Source: Bacillota bacterium
GTDB taxonomy: Bacteria > Bacillota > Clostridia > Christensenellales > Aristaeellaceae
DNA length: 19,340 nt
Direction: 5' to 3'
Assembly: GCA_023460055.1 (NCBI GenBank)
Contig: JAEWRJ010000135.1
Span: 1-19,340 of the forward strand
Positions within the stretch are counted from its first letter, which is position 1. Each line of letters begins with the position of its first letter. Positions 1-7,346 of this stretch are shown one piece after another. The notes below the pieces were generated by a model. It searched no databases, was not told the DNA's origin, and was given only the letters and a program-made list of their open reading frames with translations. The translations under genes and the position numbers were made by a program.

Positions 1-83
1 TCGAGTGGTTTGTGGATGCCTTTTGCGTGAAAGGCCGAGGCGCCACGCTGTACAGGCTGCGCGATGATATCATTAAAAGATAA
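1..83 (+). CDS. C-terminal fragment of an unidentified upstream gene
   Basis: An open frame enters from the left edge and ends at TAA 81-83. The visible 26 residues end in ...YRLRDDIIKR and contain no motif I recognise. The stop lies 12 bases before the prmA start, and TAAGGA, which can serve as the prmA Shine-Dalgarno site, overlaps this stop codon. The gene is therefore probably cotranscribed with prmA. In many Firmicutes dnaJ precedes prmA, but this tail does not look like a DnaJ C-terminus. No function is assigned. The frame is inferred only from the open reading and the tight spacing. Confidence 0.5.
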   Translation, partial: EWFVDAFCVKGRGATLYRLRDDIIKR

Positions 84-95
84 GGAAATGAAGAG

Positions 96-1019
96 ATGGA
101 TTGGATAGAGATCAGCATCACGACCAATACGCAAGGGGCGGACATCGTATCCGAGGCGCTGATGCGCGCGGGGGCCAAGGGCACGCAGATCATCGACCGG
201 GCGGATGTGCCCGATCCCTCGAAGCCCTCGGGCTACTGGGAACTGATCGATCCGGAGCTGATCGAGCAGATGCCCGAAGAGGTGGTCGTGAAGGCCTGGT
301 TTATGGATCCGGAGCAGGTAGCACCCCTTGCGGAAGCCGTGGCGCAGCTGCCTGCCCTGGCTGGCTTTGATCTGGGCGGCCTCTCGATCAGCAGCAATGA
401 GGCGGTGGAGAAGGACTGGGCGGAGTACTGGAAGCGCTTTTACAAGCCCTTCCGCATCGGCACCAGCCTAGTCGTCCGCCCGACCTGGGAAGAGTATCAG
501 GCAGAGGCCGGCGACGTGGTCATCCACCTTGATCCCGGCCTGGCCTTCGGCACCGGAACGCATGAGACAACGGCGCTGTGCGCCGAGCTGATCGAAACCT
601 ATTATGCGGGCGGCACGGTGCTGGACGTGGGCACAGGCAGCGGCATCCTGGCCATCGCCGCAGCCAAGCTGGGGGCGGAGGATGTGCTGGCCATTGATAT
701 CGACCCGCTGGCCGTGCGCACCGCGCAGGAGAATGTGGACAAGAACGGCCTGGGGGAGCGCGTCACCGTCCGCCTGGGCGACCTGCTGGAAGGCGCGATC
801 GGCCCATATGAGTTCGCCGTGGCGAACATACTGGCCGATGTCATCATCATGCTGTCAGACCCGCTGCGTCAGGCGCTGAAGGCAGGCGGCATCTTTGTCT
901 GCTCGGGCATCATCCGGGACCGTGAGGAGGATGTGCGCCGGGCCTTGCTTCAAAATAACTACGAGATCATCGATACCCGCCACCGGGGCGAGTGGGTGGC
1001 CTTTGCCGCCCGCCGCTGA
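96..1019 (+). CDS. prmA: Ribosomal protein L11 methyltransferase PrmA
   Basis: PrmA uses S-adenosylmethionine to methylate amino groups of ribosomal protein L11 in the cytoplasm. The 307-residue product has the usual family length. An N-terminal substrate-recognition domain covers about residues 1-100. The Rossmann methyltransferase domain follows, with DPGLAFGTGTHETT at 146-159, SAM-binding motif I DVGTGSG at 177-183, an acidic DID at 201-203, and the family's ANIL motif near 243-246. The ATG at 96 is preceded by TAAGGA about 9 bases upstream. rsmE starts one base after its stop, so the two are cotranscribed. This prmA-rsmE-mtaB order is common in Firmicutes. Nothing looks broken. Confidence 0.96.
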   Translation: MDWIEISITTNTQGADIVSEALMRAGAKGTQIIDRADVPDPSKPSGYWELIDPELIEQMPEEVVVKAWFMDPEQVAPLAEAVAQLPALAGFDLGGLSISSNEAVEKDWAEYWKRFYKPFRIGTSLVVRPTWEEYQAEAGDVVIHLDPGLAFGTGTHETTALCAELIETYYAGGTVLDVGTGSGILAIAAAKLGAEDVLAIDIDPLAVRTAQENVDKNGLGERVTVRLGDLLEGAIGPYEFAVANILADVIIMLSDPLRQALKAGGIFVCSGIIRDREEDVRRALLQNNYEIIDTRHRGEWVAFAARR

Positions 1020-1020
1020 G

Positions 1021-1719
1021 ATGCATACCTTTTTTACTTTGCCGCCTCTGGGGGGCTTCGCCCTGCTTGATGAGGGGGACGCGCGCCACGCGCTCAAGGT
1101 GCTGCGCCGGCGGGTGGGGGAGCCGCTGTATATCGCAAGCGAGGGAAGGCACTATGAGGCCGTATTTGCCCCCGAGGGCGATCTTCCCCGCGTGCGCGTG
1201 GTCAGGGAGATCCAGAGCCGGGAGCCGGGGACGCGCGTCACGCTTTACCAGGGGCTTTCCAAGGGCGAGCGCATGGACACCGTGATGCAAAAGTGCACGG
1301 AGCTGGGGATCGCCCGCATCGTACCCTGCCTGTTCAGCCGCTGCGTGGCGCAGTGGGAGGGCGGGGAGAAGAAGCTGGCGCGCTTCATGCGCATCGCCCG
1401 CGAGGCTGCCGTGCAGTCAGGCCGAAGCCTGGTGCCGGAGGTATCGGACTGCCTGAGCTTTTCAGAGTTGAAAGAAGCGCTCAAGGCGCACGAACAGGTG
1501 CTGATCCCCTGGGAAGCGGGCGGCCTGCCCCTGCGGGAAGCGTATCGGGGTGCGAAAGACATTGCCCTTGTCATCGGCCCGGAGGGCGGCATGACCGAAG
1601 GGGAGGTCGAGGCCCTGGGCGGGCAGGCCATCACGCTGGGGCCGCGCATCCTGCGCACGGAAACCGCCGGGATGGCGGCGCTGACCATGATTTTGACGCT
1701 GTCGGGAGACATGGAGTAG
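1021..1719 (+). CDS. rsmE: 16S rRNA (uracil1498-N3)-methyltransferase RsmE
   Basis: RsmE methylates N3 of U1498 in 16S rRNA on the assembled 30S subunit. The product is 232 residues, slightly short for the family. It has an N-terminal PUA-like part and a SPOUT (trefoil-knot) methyltransferase domain. Diagnostic motifs are QGLSKGERMD at 77-86, IGPEGG at 185-190 and LGPRILRTETA at 206-216, which form the SAM-binding knot. The frame is open further upstream, but ATG 1021 gives the expected N-terminus (MHTFFTLPP) and sits one base after the prmA stop, indicating translational coupling. An upstream start would add about 40 residues overlapping prmA. Confidence 0.94.
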   Translation: MHTFFTLPPLGGFALLDEGDARHALKVLRRRVGEPLYIASEGRHYEAVFAPEGDLPRVRVVREIQSREPGTRVTLYQGLSKGERMDTVMQKCTELGIARIVPCLFSRCVAQWEGGEKKLARFMRIAREAAVQSGRSLVPEVSDCLSFSELKEALKAHEQVLIPWEAGGLPLREAYRGAKDIALVIGPEGGMTEGEVEALGGQAITLGPRILRTETAGMAALTMILTLSGDME

Positions 1720-1724
1720 ATAGA

Positions 1725-3008
1725 TTGAGTACAGTCGCGTTTTATACCCTGGGCTGCAAGGTGAACCAGTATGACAGCCAGGCGATGCTGGAGCTGTTTT
1801 TAAAGGCGGGCTATGAGGCCCGTGATTTCCACGAGCGGGCCGATGTGTATGTGATCAACAGCTGCGTGGTGACGGGAACGGGCGAGCGGAAGAGCCTGCA
1901 GGCTGTGCGCCGCGCGATGAAAAGAAACCCCGGGGCCGAGGTGGTTCTGGCCGGCTGCCTGGCGCAAAAGGACGCGGAAGGGCTGCTAAGCCGCGGGCTG
2001 CGCCTGGTGATCGGTAACCAGCGCAGAAATGAGATTGTTTCGCTGTTTGATGAGGCGGTGGCCCACGATACATCCATCGCCGCGGTGGACAGCGTGCTGC
2101 GCGTGCCTTTTGAAAAGATGGAGATCGCGAACTTTGACGGCCACACCCGCGCGGTGATGAAGATCCAGGAGGGCTGTGACCGCTACTGCGCCTTTTGCAT
2201 CATCCCCTATGTGCGCGGCGGCATCCGCTCGCGTGATGTCAGTGATGTCAGAGAGGAAGCGCTGCGACTGTCCCTTGCCGGCTACAGCGAGGCGGTGCTG
2301 ACCGGCATCCACCTGTCAAGCTACGGCCGTGATCTGGGCGGGGCTGGCACTTTGCTGGATGCCGTCCGCGCGGCAGCCGAGGCCCCGGGCATCAGGCGCA
2401 TCCGCCTGGGCTCGCTGGAGCCGGTGATCGCCACGGAGGAGTTTGTCGCTGAACTGGCGAAGATCAAAAAGCTCTGCCCACAGTTTCACCTCTCGCTGCA
2501 GTCGGGCAGCGACAGGGTACTCAAGAGCATGCGCCGCAGATACACGGCCTCTGAATATCTGGCGGCGGCTAGAAGGCTTCAGGCCGCCTTCCCCGGCTGC
2601 GCGCTGACCACGGACGTGATCACGGGCTTTCCCGGCGAGACGGAGGAGGAGTTCGGGGAGACCCTTGATTTCTGCAAAGAGGTGGGTTTCGCGCGCATCC
2701 ATGTCTTCCCCTACTCCCGGCGCGAGGGAACGCCGGCAGCCTCGATGGACGGCCAGCTGCCCAAGGCCGTTAAGGAGGAGCGGGCGCGCCGCCTGATCGC
2801 CCTGGGGGATGAGCTGGCGGATCATTACCGCCAAAGCCTGCTGGGTACGGTGCAGGATGTGCTGTTTGAAGAAGAAAGCGGGGATGGCGCCTCCGGCTAC
2901 ACGCCCCAGTATGTGGAAGTGTATGCCAAGGGGGCCAGGCAGGGGCAGATCGCGCCTGTGCGCCTCTTTAAGCTGGGCAAGGAACGCTTTGAAGGCATCT
3001 TAATATAA
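1725..3008 (+). CDS. mtaB: tRNA t6A37 methylthiotransferase MtaB
   Basis: MtaB is a radical-SAM enzyme that converts t6A to ms2t6A at position 37 of ANN-decoding tRNAs. The chosen TTG start gives 427 residues beginning STVAFYTLGCKVNQ, the family N-terminus. It follows GGAG by about 8 bases and the rsmE stop by 5 bases. The N-terminal UPF0004 domain supplies cluster cysteines C11, C47 and C78. The radical-SAM motif is C151-DRY-C155-AF-C158. The C-terminal TRAM-like segment ends in FEGILI. The frame stays open far upstream inside rsmE, but that part is only an overlapping reading of rsmE and is not a fusion. Relatives MiaB and RimO are less likely given the GCKVNQYDS motif. Confidence 0.94.
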   Translation: MSTVAFYTLGCKVNQYDSQAMLELFLKAGYEARDFHERADVYVINSCVVTGTGERKSLQAVRRAMKRNPGAEVVLAGCLAQKDAEGLLSRGLRLVIGNQRRNEIVSLFDEAVAHDTSIAAVDSVLRVPFEKMEIANFDGHTRAVMKIQEGCDRYCAFCIIPYVRGGIRSRDVSDVREEALRLSLAGYSEAVLTGIHLSSYGRDLGGAGTLLDAVRAAAEAPGIRRIRLGSLEPVIATEEFVAELAKIKKLCPQFHLSLQSGSDRVLKSMRRRYTASEYLAAARRLQAAFPGCALTTDVITGFPGETEEEFGETLDFCKEVGFARIHVFPYSRREGTPAASMDGQLPKAVKEERARRLIALGDELADHYRQSLLGTVQDVLFEEESGDGASGYTPQYVEVYAKGARQGQIAPVRLFKLGKERFEGILI

Positions 3009-3025
3009 CAAAGGGAGGGTCTTTT

Positions 3026-3373
3026 ATGTCTGAGGACTGCCTGTTTTGCAAGATCATCAAGGGGGATATCCCCTCAAAGAAGATCTGGGAGGACCAGTAC
3101 TGCTTTGCCTTTTTGGACATCCAGCCGCAGGCCCCCGGCCATGCCCTGATCGTCCCCAGGCGGCACGCGGCAGGCCTGAGTGACCTGGACGGGCTGACCG
3201 ACGCGGAGCTGGCCGCCTGTCTGCGGGCAGCTGACGCCGTCGCCGGGGAGCTGGGCATCCGCGAGGGCGGTTACCGCCTGGTCTCCAACTGCGGCGGGCA
3301 TGCCTGCCAGAGCGTGCCGCACCTGCACTTTCACGTGATCGGCGGCAGGCAGCTGACAGGGCAGATGGGATAG
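3026..3373 (+). CDS. hinT: HIT-family (HinT-like) purine nucleoside phosphoramidase
   Basis: HIT proteins of this type hydrolyse adenosine 5'-phosphoramidates and related nucleotide-AMP adducts. The product is 115 residues, full length for HinT. It has the CLFCKIIKGDIPS N-terminus with C5 and C8, a possible zinc pair with H47 and H99. The histidine triad HLHFH at 99-103 carries the catalytic histidine. The preceding QSVPHLHFH and following GGRQL are typical. A good AGGGAGG Shine-Dalgarno lies before ATG 3026, and the gene follows mtaB by 17 bases, as in many Clostridia. No terminator is visible after the stop, so readthrough into pgk is possible. Confidence 0.92.
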   Translation: MSEDCLFCKIIKGDIPSKKIWEDQYCFAFLDIQPQAPGHALIVPRRHAAGLSDLDGLTDAELAACLRAADAVAGELGIREGGYRLVSNCGGHACQSVPHLHFHVIGGRQLTGQMG

Positions 3374-3422
3374 CAAAAACGCGCAAATCTGGAATAAAAT
3401 GTGAAAAACTTATCCTTTCCGC

Positions 3423-3451
3423 TTGTTCCGGGAGGTTCATTTAGGTATAAT
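3423..3451 (+). promoter_or_regulatory. SigA-type promoter of the pgk-tpiA unit
   Basis: A perfect -10 TATAAT at 3446-3451 lies 17 bp after TTGTTC at 3423-3428, which matches TTGACA only in its first three bases. The region is AT-rich against the surrounding GC-rich coding sequence. Transcription would start near 3458, leaving a leader of about 55 bases before pgk. Promoter assignment is by motif only. Confidence 0.75.
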
Positions 3452-3466
3452 GGGGATGGATATTTT

Positions 3467-3484
3467 GGCGTGATTTTTCGCGCC
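3467..3484 (+). other. Small hairpin in the pgk leader
   Basis: GGCGTGA and TCGCGCC flank a TTTT loop, giving a 7-bp stem with one G-U pair. It lies between the predicted pgk start of transcription and the AGGAG ribosome binding site at about 3501. It has no following T-run, so it is not a terminator. It may stabilise the message or do nothing. Confidence 0.4.
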
Positions 3485-3512
3485 TGTGTAAAATGAACAA
3501 GAGGAGACAGCC

Positions 3513-4697
3513 ATGAGCAAGAAAACAATCCGGGATATCGATCTAAAGGGCAAGCGTGTCATCGTCCGCGTTGACTTCAACGTACCGCAGGACAAGGAAG
3601 GCAAGATCACCGACGATAACCGCATTGTGGGCGCGCTGCCCACCATCAAATACCTGGTGGACCAGAACGCCAAAGTCGTGCTGATGAGCCACCTGGGCCG
3701 CCCCAAGGGCGAGTTCAACATGAAGTACTCCCTGGCTCCGGCCGCCCTGCGCCTGAGCGAGCTGCTGGGCCGCCCCGTCAAGATGGCCAAGGATGTCATC
3801 GGCGAAGACGCGGACCGTACGGTCGCCTCCGTGAAGGAAGGCGAAGTCTGCCTGCTTGAAAACCTCCGCTTCCATAACGAAGAGGAAAAGAATGATCATG
3901 ATTTCGCCAGGAAGCTTTCCGGCTACGGCGATATCTATGTCAACGACGCCTTCGGCACGGCCCACCGCGCTCATGCCTCCACCGAGGGCGTGGCCCATTA
4001 CCTGCCCGCCGTGTCCGGCTTCCTCATTGAGAAGGAGCTGAAGTTCCTGGGCGGTGCCGTCGAACACCCGGATCGTCCCTTTGTGGCCATCCTGGGCGGC
4101 GCGAAGGTCTCCGACAAGATCGGCGTGATCAACAACCTGCTTGAGAAGGTGGATGTCCTCATCGTCGGCGGCGGCATGGCCTATACCTTCATCAAGGCGC
4201 AGGGCGGCGAGATCGGCAAGTCATTGCTTGAGGCCGACCGCCTGGAGTACGCGCTGGAGATGATCGAGAAGGCGAAGGCAAAGGGTGTGAAGCTCCTGCT
4301 GCCCGAAGACAGCGTGGCCGCGGATGCCTACAGCAACGACGCCAAGATCGAAGTGGTCGATTCCTACAAGATCCCCGAGGGCTACCTGGGCCTGGATATC
4401 GGCCCCAAGGCGCAGAAGGCCTTTGCCGAAGCGATTCGCGGCGCCAAGACCGTGGTGTGGAACGGCCCGATGGGCGTTTCCGAGATGTCCAACTTCGCGG
4501 CGGGCACCGTGGCTGTGGCCAAGGCGATGGCCGAGAGTGAAGCCGTCACCATCATTGGCGGCGGCGACAGCGCGGCGGCCGTGGTGCAGCTGGGCTTTGG
4601 CGACAAGATGAGCCACATCTCCACCGGCGGCGGCGCGTCGCTTGAATTCCTGGAAGGCCTGGAGCTGCCCGGTGTGGCGGCGCTCAACGATCTGTAA
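3513..4697 (+). CDS. pgk: Phosphoglycerate kinase
   Basis: Pgk transfers phosphate from 1,3-bisphosphoglycerate to ADP, yielding 3-phosphoglycerate and ATP in glycolysis. The 394-residue product is full length. It shows VRVDFNVP at 18-25, HLGRP at 60-64, LLENLRFHNEEE, NDAFGTAHRAHAS, ILGGAKVSDKIGV, the hinge-region WNGPMGV, and the nucleotide-binding GGGDSAAAV and STGGGASLEF near the end. An AGGAG site precedes ATG 3513. It is the first gene after a predicted SigA promoter, and tpiA follows 20 bases downstream. A gap gene, which precedes pgk in many Firmicutes, is not here. Confidence 0.98.
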   Translation: MSKKTIRDIDLKGKRVIVRVDFNVPQDKEGKITDDNRIVGALPTIKYLVDQNAKVVLMSHLGRPKGEFNMKYSLAPAALRLSELLGRPVKMAKDVIGEDADRTVASVKEGEVCLLENLRFHNEEEKNDHDFARKLSGYGDIYVNDAFGTAHRAHASTEGVAHYLPAVSGFLIEKELKFLGGAVEHPDRPFVAILGGAKVSDKIGVINNLLEKVDVLIVGGGMAYTFIKAQGGEIGKSLLEADRLEYALEMIEKAKAKGVKLLLPEDSVAADAYSNDAKIEVVDSYKIPEGYLGLDIGPKAQKAFAEAIRGAKTVVWNGPMGVSEMSNFAAGTVAVAKAMAESEAVTIIGGGDSAAAVVQLGFGDKMSHISTGGGASLEFLEGLELPGVAALNDL

Positions 4698-4717
4698 TCT
4701 TAAGGAGTATATAGTAT

Positions 4718-5470
4718 ATGCGTAAACCCATCATTGCCGGCAACTGGAAGATGAACAAGACCCCGCAGGAAGCGGCGGAGCTGATCGCGGAGCTGAAGAC
4801 ACTGGTGAAGGACGCGTCAGCGCAGGTCGTGGTCTGCGTGCCTGCCGTGGATATTCCCGCCGCCGTGCAGGCCGTTCGCGGCAGCAAGATCAAAGTCGGC
4901 GCGCAGAACGTGCACTTTAAGGAGAGCGGGGCCTACACCGGCGAGCTGAGCGCAGGGATGCTCAAGGCCTGCAAGGTGGATTATGTGATCATCGGCCACA
5001 GCGAGCGCAGGCAGTATTTTGGCGAGACCGATGAGACGGTCAACCTCCGCACCCTGGCCGCCGTGAAGGCGGGGCTGATCCCGATCGTCTGTGTGGGCGA
5101 GAAGAAGGAGCAGCGCGAAGCCGGCTACACCGATGACCTGGTCACCTACCAGACCTTGACAGCCCTGACCGGCCTCACCAAAGAGGAAGTGGCCAAGGTG
5201 GTCATCGCCTATGAGCCCGTCTGGGCAATCGGCACCGGCCTGACCGCCACCGACGAGCAGGCCAATGAGACCATCGCGGTCATTCGCAAGGCTGTGGCTG
5301 CCAAGTACGGCAAGGCAACCGCCGGCAAAGTTCGCATACAGTACGGCGGCAGCATGAACCCCAAAAATGTCAAGGGCCTGATGGCCCAGCCGGAGATCGA
5401 CGGCGGCCTCATCGGCGGCGCGTCCCTGAAGGCGGAGGATTTCAGCAAGGTCGTTAACTTCGACAGGTAA
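4718..5470 (+). CDS. tpiA: Triosephosphate isomerase
   Basis: TpiA interconverts dihydroxyacetone phosphate and glyceraldehyde 3-phosphate. The 250-residue product contains all catalytic elements: N9 and K11 in GNWKMN, H94 in IGHSERR, E166 in AYEPVWAIGTG, the flexible loop 6 around 170-177, and phosphate-binding GGS and GGLIGGASL near the C-terminus. TAAGGAG lies upstream of ATG 4718. It shares the pgk transcript. The 161-bp gap after it contains its own regulatory signals, so the downstream gpmI can be expressed separately. Confidence 0.98.
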   Translation: MRKPIIAGNWKMNKTPQEAAELIAELKTLVKDASAQVVVCVPAVDIPAAVQAVRGSKIKVGAQNVHFKESGAYTGELSAGMLKACKVDYVIIGHSERRQYFGETDETVNLRTLAAVKAGLIPIVCVGEKKEQREAGYTDDLVTYQTLTALTGLTKEEVAKVVIAYEPVWAIGTGLTATDEQANETIAVIRKAVAAKYGKATAGKVRIQYGGSMNPKNVKGLMAQPEIDGGLIGGASLKAEDFSKVVNFDR

Positions 5471-5489
5471 TTGTATAACCGCGAATACC

Positions 5490-5522
5490 TTGGGCGCTGA
5501 TTGGCTGACAATGAGCGCCCAA
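5490..5522. promoter_or_regulatory. Large inverted repeat between tpiA and gpmI (operator or RNA hairpin)
   Basis: TTGGGCGCT at 5490-5498 and AGCGCCCAA at 5514-5522 are perfectly complementary. Inside them ATTG and CAAT pair around a GCTGA loop, after one G/G mismatch. No T-run follows on either strand, so it is not a classic intrinsic terminator. It ends 16 bp before a perfect -10 hexamer (5539-5544) that lacks a recognisable -35, which is where an activator or repressor would bind. An RNA processing or partial-termination hairpin after tpiA is the alternative. Confidence 0.55.
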
Positions 5523-5538
5523 AGCTATGCGGCATGGG

Positions 5539-5544
5539 TATAAT
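5539..5544 (+). promoter_or_regulatory. Possible gpmI promoter -10 element
   Basis: TATAAT is a perfect -10 hexamer. At 15-19 bp spacing the -35 position falls in GC-rich sequence of the inverted repeat arm and matches TTGACA poorly. If used, transcription begins near 5551 and gives an 80-base leader before gpmI. The weak -35 suggests either activator dependence or a chance hexamer. Confidence 0.45.
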
Positions 5545-5558
5545 GATGTAGGAATGAA

Positions 5559-5623
5559 CGCCCTGCTTTTGCGGGGCGATGTCAGGTGCGGGCGAGGCGA
5601 ATGGCCTTGTTCCGCAAAAGGAG
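5559..5623 (+). promoter_or_regulatory. gpmI leader RNA with two mutually exclusive folds covering the ribosome binding site
   Basis: Fold A is a local hairpin: CGCCCTGC (5559-5566) with GCGGGGCG (5571-5578) around a TTTT loop, 8 bp with one G-U. Fold B pairs CTTTTGCGG (5566-5574) with CCGCAAAAG (5612-5620), nine Watson-Crick pairs. It extends to 5563-5579 with 5607-5623 through three G-U pairs, further Watson-Crick pairs and one mismatch. The gpmI Shine-Dalgarno AAAGGAG (5617-5623) lies in the 3' arm of fold B. Fold A uses the same bases and would release it. The pairings are read directly; a regulatory role is inference. Confidence 0.5.
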
Positions 5624-5631
5624 CAGAGAAC

Positions 5632-7170
5632 ATGTCTAGAAAAATGACAGCGCTGATCATCATGGACGGGTTTGGCATCAACCCCAACCCCGTCGGAAAC
5701 GCCGTGGTCTCGGCGGGCACCCCCAATGTGGACCGCCTGAAGGCTGCCTATCCCCATACGCAGCTGGGCGCCAGCGGCATGTCGGTCGGCCTGCCCGACG
5801 GGCAGATGGGCAACAGCGAGGTCGGCCACCTGAACCTGGGCGCTGGCCGCGTGGTGTATCAGGAACTGACCCGCATCACCAAGGACATCCGGGATGGCGA
5901 CTTCTTTAAAAAGGAGCCGCTGATCTGGGCGATGGATGAAGCCATCGCGCAGGGTACCGCCCTTCACCTGATCGGTCTCTTGTCTGACGGCGGCGTACAC
6001 AGCCACAATACCCATCTGTATGCCCTGCTGGAGATGTCGAAAAAGCGCGGCGTCAAGAGGGTCTATATCCACGCGATGCTGGACGGCCGCGACGTGCCCC
6101 CGACCAGCGGGCTTGAATTTATCCGGGAGCTGGAAGCGAAGACCCGGGAGATCGGCGTGGGCGAGATCGCCTCCATCCAGGGCCGCTACTATGGCATGGA
6201 CAGGGACAACATCTGGTCCCGCGTGCAGCTGGGCTACGACGCGATCGTTCTGGGCAAGGGCGTCACGGCTGACAGCGCCGAGCAGGCCGTGCAGCAGAGC
6301 TATGACCAGGGAGTGAACGATGAGTTCGTCCTGCCCACCGCGATCCTCAAGGAAGGCCGCCCTGTGGCAGCCGTGCAGCCGGGGGACAGCGTTATATTCT
6401 TCAACTTCCGCCCGGACCGCGCCCGCCAGCTGACCCGCGCCTTCATTGATGAAGGCTTCACAGGCTTCCAGCGCGCCAAGGGCTTCATGCCCCTGCAGTT
6501 CGTGACCATGACGCAGTACGATGAGACCTTCACAGGCCTGAAAGTGGTCAATCCCCCCGGCAACCTGGATATGACGCTGGCGGAGTATCTGTCAAAGCTG
6601 GGCAAGACCCAGCTGCACATTGCCGAGACGCAGAAGTACGCGCATGTCACCTTCTTCTTCAACGGCGGCGTCGAGCCCCCTTACGAGGGGGAGGACAGGA
6701 TCCTGGTGCCTTCCAGCAAAGTGGCCACCTTCGACCTGCTGCCTGAGATGTCGGCTCCCGAGGTCACCAGAAAAGCGCTGGAAGCCATCCGCTCCGAAAA
6801 ATATGACGTGATGATCCTCAACTACGCCAACTGCGACATGGTGGGCCATACCGGTTTCATGGCGGCGGCGGAAGCGGCTGTGAAGGAAGTGGACAAGGAT
6901 GTCGGCATCCTGGTGGATGAGATCATCCGCCACGGCGGCGTCGCCTTCGTGACCGCTGACCACGGCAACGCCGACCAGATGATCGACTACGTGACCGGCG
7001 AGCCCTTCACCGCCCATACCACCTATCCCGTACCCTTCATCGCCTGCGGCGAAAAGTTTGCGGGCGGCCGGCTGCGCGAGGGCGGCAGGCTGTGCGACAT
7101 CGCCCCCACGATGCTCAAATCCATGGGCCTGGAGATCCCTTCGCAGATGACGGGTATACCCCTCTTCTGA
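5632..7170 (+). CDS. gpmI: 2,3-bisphosphoglycerate-independent phosphoglycerate mutase
   Basis: GpmI interconverts 3- and 2-phosphoglycerate using two manganese ions and a phosphoserine intermediate. With ATG 5632 the product is 512 residues, the normal size. D12 in IMDGFG binds metal and S62 in GNSEVGHLNLG is the catalytic serine. SDGGVHSH, HAMLDGRDVPPTSG, QGRYYGMDRD, FFNFRPDRARQL, NCDMVGHTG and TADHGNADQM follow in order. ATG 5632 is preceded by AAAGGAG with 8-base spacing. The frame is open back to 5527, but ATG 5527 lies upstream of the -10 hexamer and ATG 5554 has only a weak ribosome site. No cofactor-dependent mutase is present in the window. Confidence 0.97.
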   Translation: MSRKMTALIIMDGFGINPNPVGNAVVSAGTPNVDRLKAAYPHTQLGASGMSVGLPDGQMGNSEVGHLNLGAGRVVYQELTRITKDIRDGDFFKKEPLIWAMDEAIAQGTALHLIGLLSDGGVHSHNTHLYALLEMSKKRGVKRVYIHAMLDGRDVPPTSGLEFIRELEAKTREIGVGEIASIQGRYYGMDRDNIWSRVQLGYDAIVLGKGVTADSAEQAVQQSYDQGVNDEFVLPTAILKEGRPVAAVQPGDSVIFFNFRPDRARQLTRAFIDEGFTGFQRAKGFMPLQFVTMTQYDETFTGLKVVNPPGNLDMTLAEYLSKLGKTQLHIAETQKYAHVTFFFNGGVEPPYEGEDRILVPSSKVATFDLLPEMSAPEVTRKALEAIRSEKYDVMILNYANCDMVGHTGFMAAAEAAVKEVDKDVGILVDEIIRHGGVAFVTADHGNADQMIDYVTGEPFTAHTTYPVPFIACGEKFAGGRLREGGRLCDIAPTMLKSMGLEIPSQMTGIPLF

Positions 7171-7190
7171 TCCGGAATCAGAACGATATG

Positions 7191-7222
7191 ATCCCGCCCG
7201 GTAACTGCCCGGCGGGATTTTT
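7191..7222 (+). terminator. Rho-independent terminator after gpmI
   Basis: ATCCCGCC (7191-7198) pairs perfectly with GGCGGGAT (7211-7218), followed by a TTTTT run to 7222. It starts 20 bases after the gpmI stop and separates the glycolytic genes from the aspartokinase unit. Confidence 0.9.
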
Positions 7223-7275
7223 GCGTCCGCTTTGTGCAGAAATTGCATTTCCGAGTGATCCGTCTTATGAATTGA

Positions 7276-7304
7276 TTGACTATAATTTTGAGTACTGATA
7301 AGAT
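7276..7304 (+). promoter_or_regulatory. Extended -10 SigA promoter of the aspartokinase-asd-hom operon
   Basis: TTGACT (7276-7281), a 17-bp spacer and TAAGAT (7299-7304) with TGA just upstream form a strong extended -10 promoter. The surroundings are AT-rich. Transcription would start near 7311, only about 36 bases before the aspartokinase start, so there is no room for a lysine riboswitch or T-box. A TATAAT at 7281-7286 is a second possible -10 but has no matching -35. Confidence 0.8.
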
Positions 7305-7346
7305 AAAACGCATATTATTCATCCGGCGATGAAACGGAGGAACGGC

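Noticed and set aside
1293..1724. Open frame continuous with mtaB reaching back inside rsmE, suggesting a longer or fused MtaB
   Set aside because: The extension is an out-of-frame reading of rsmE; the MtaB family N-terminus begins at TTG 1725 with a ribosome site.
5490..5522. Intrinsic terminator after tpiA
   Set aside because: The stem is strong but no T-run follows on either strand, so I listed it as an operator or RNA hairpin instead.
5527..5631. In-frame N-terminal extension of gpmI, including ATG 5554
   Set aside because: The family N-terminus (metal-binding D12) fits ATG 5632, which has the only strong Shine-Dalgarno. The extension coincides with leader structure. A short coupled leader peptide from 5554 cannot be fully excluded.
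7281..7286. TATAAT as the main -10 of the aspartokinase promoter
   Set aside because: No -35 is present at suitable spacing, whereas TTGACT-N17-TGATAAGAT just downstream fits fully.
7171..7346. Lysine riboswitch or T-box upstream of aspartokinase
   Set aside because: After the gpmI terminator and before the promoter there is too little space, and the transcribed leader is only about 36 bases.
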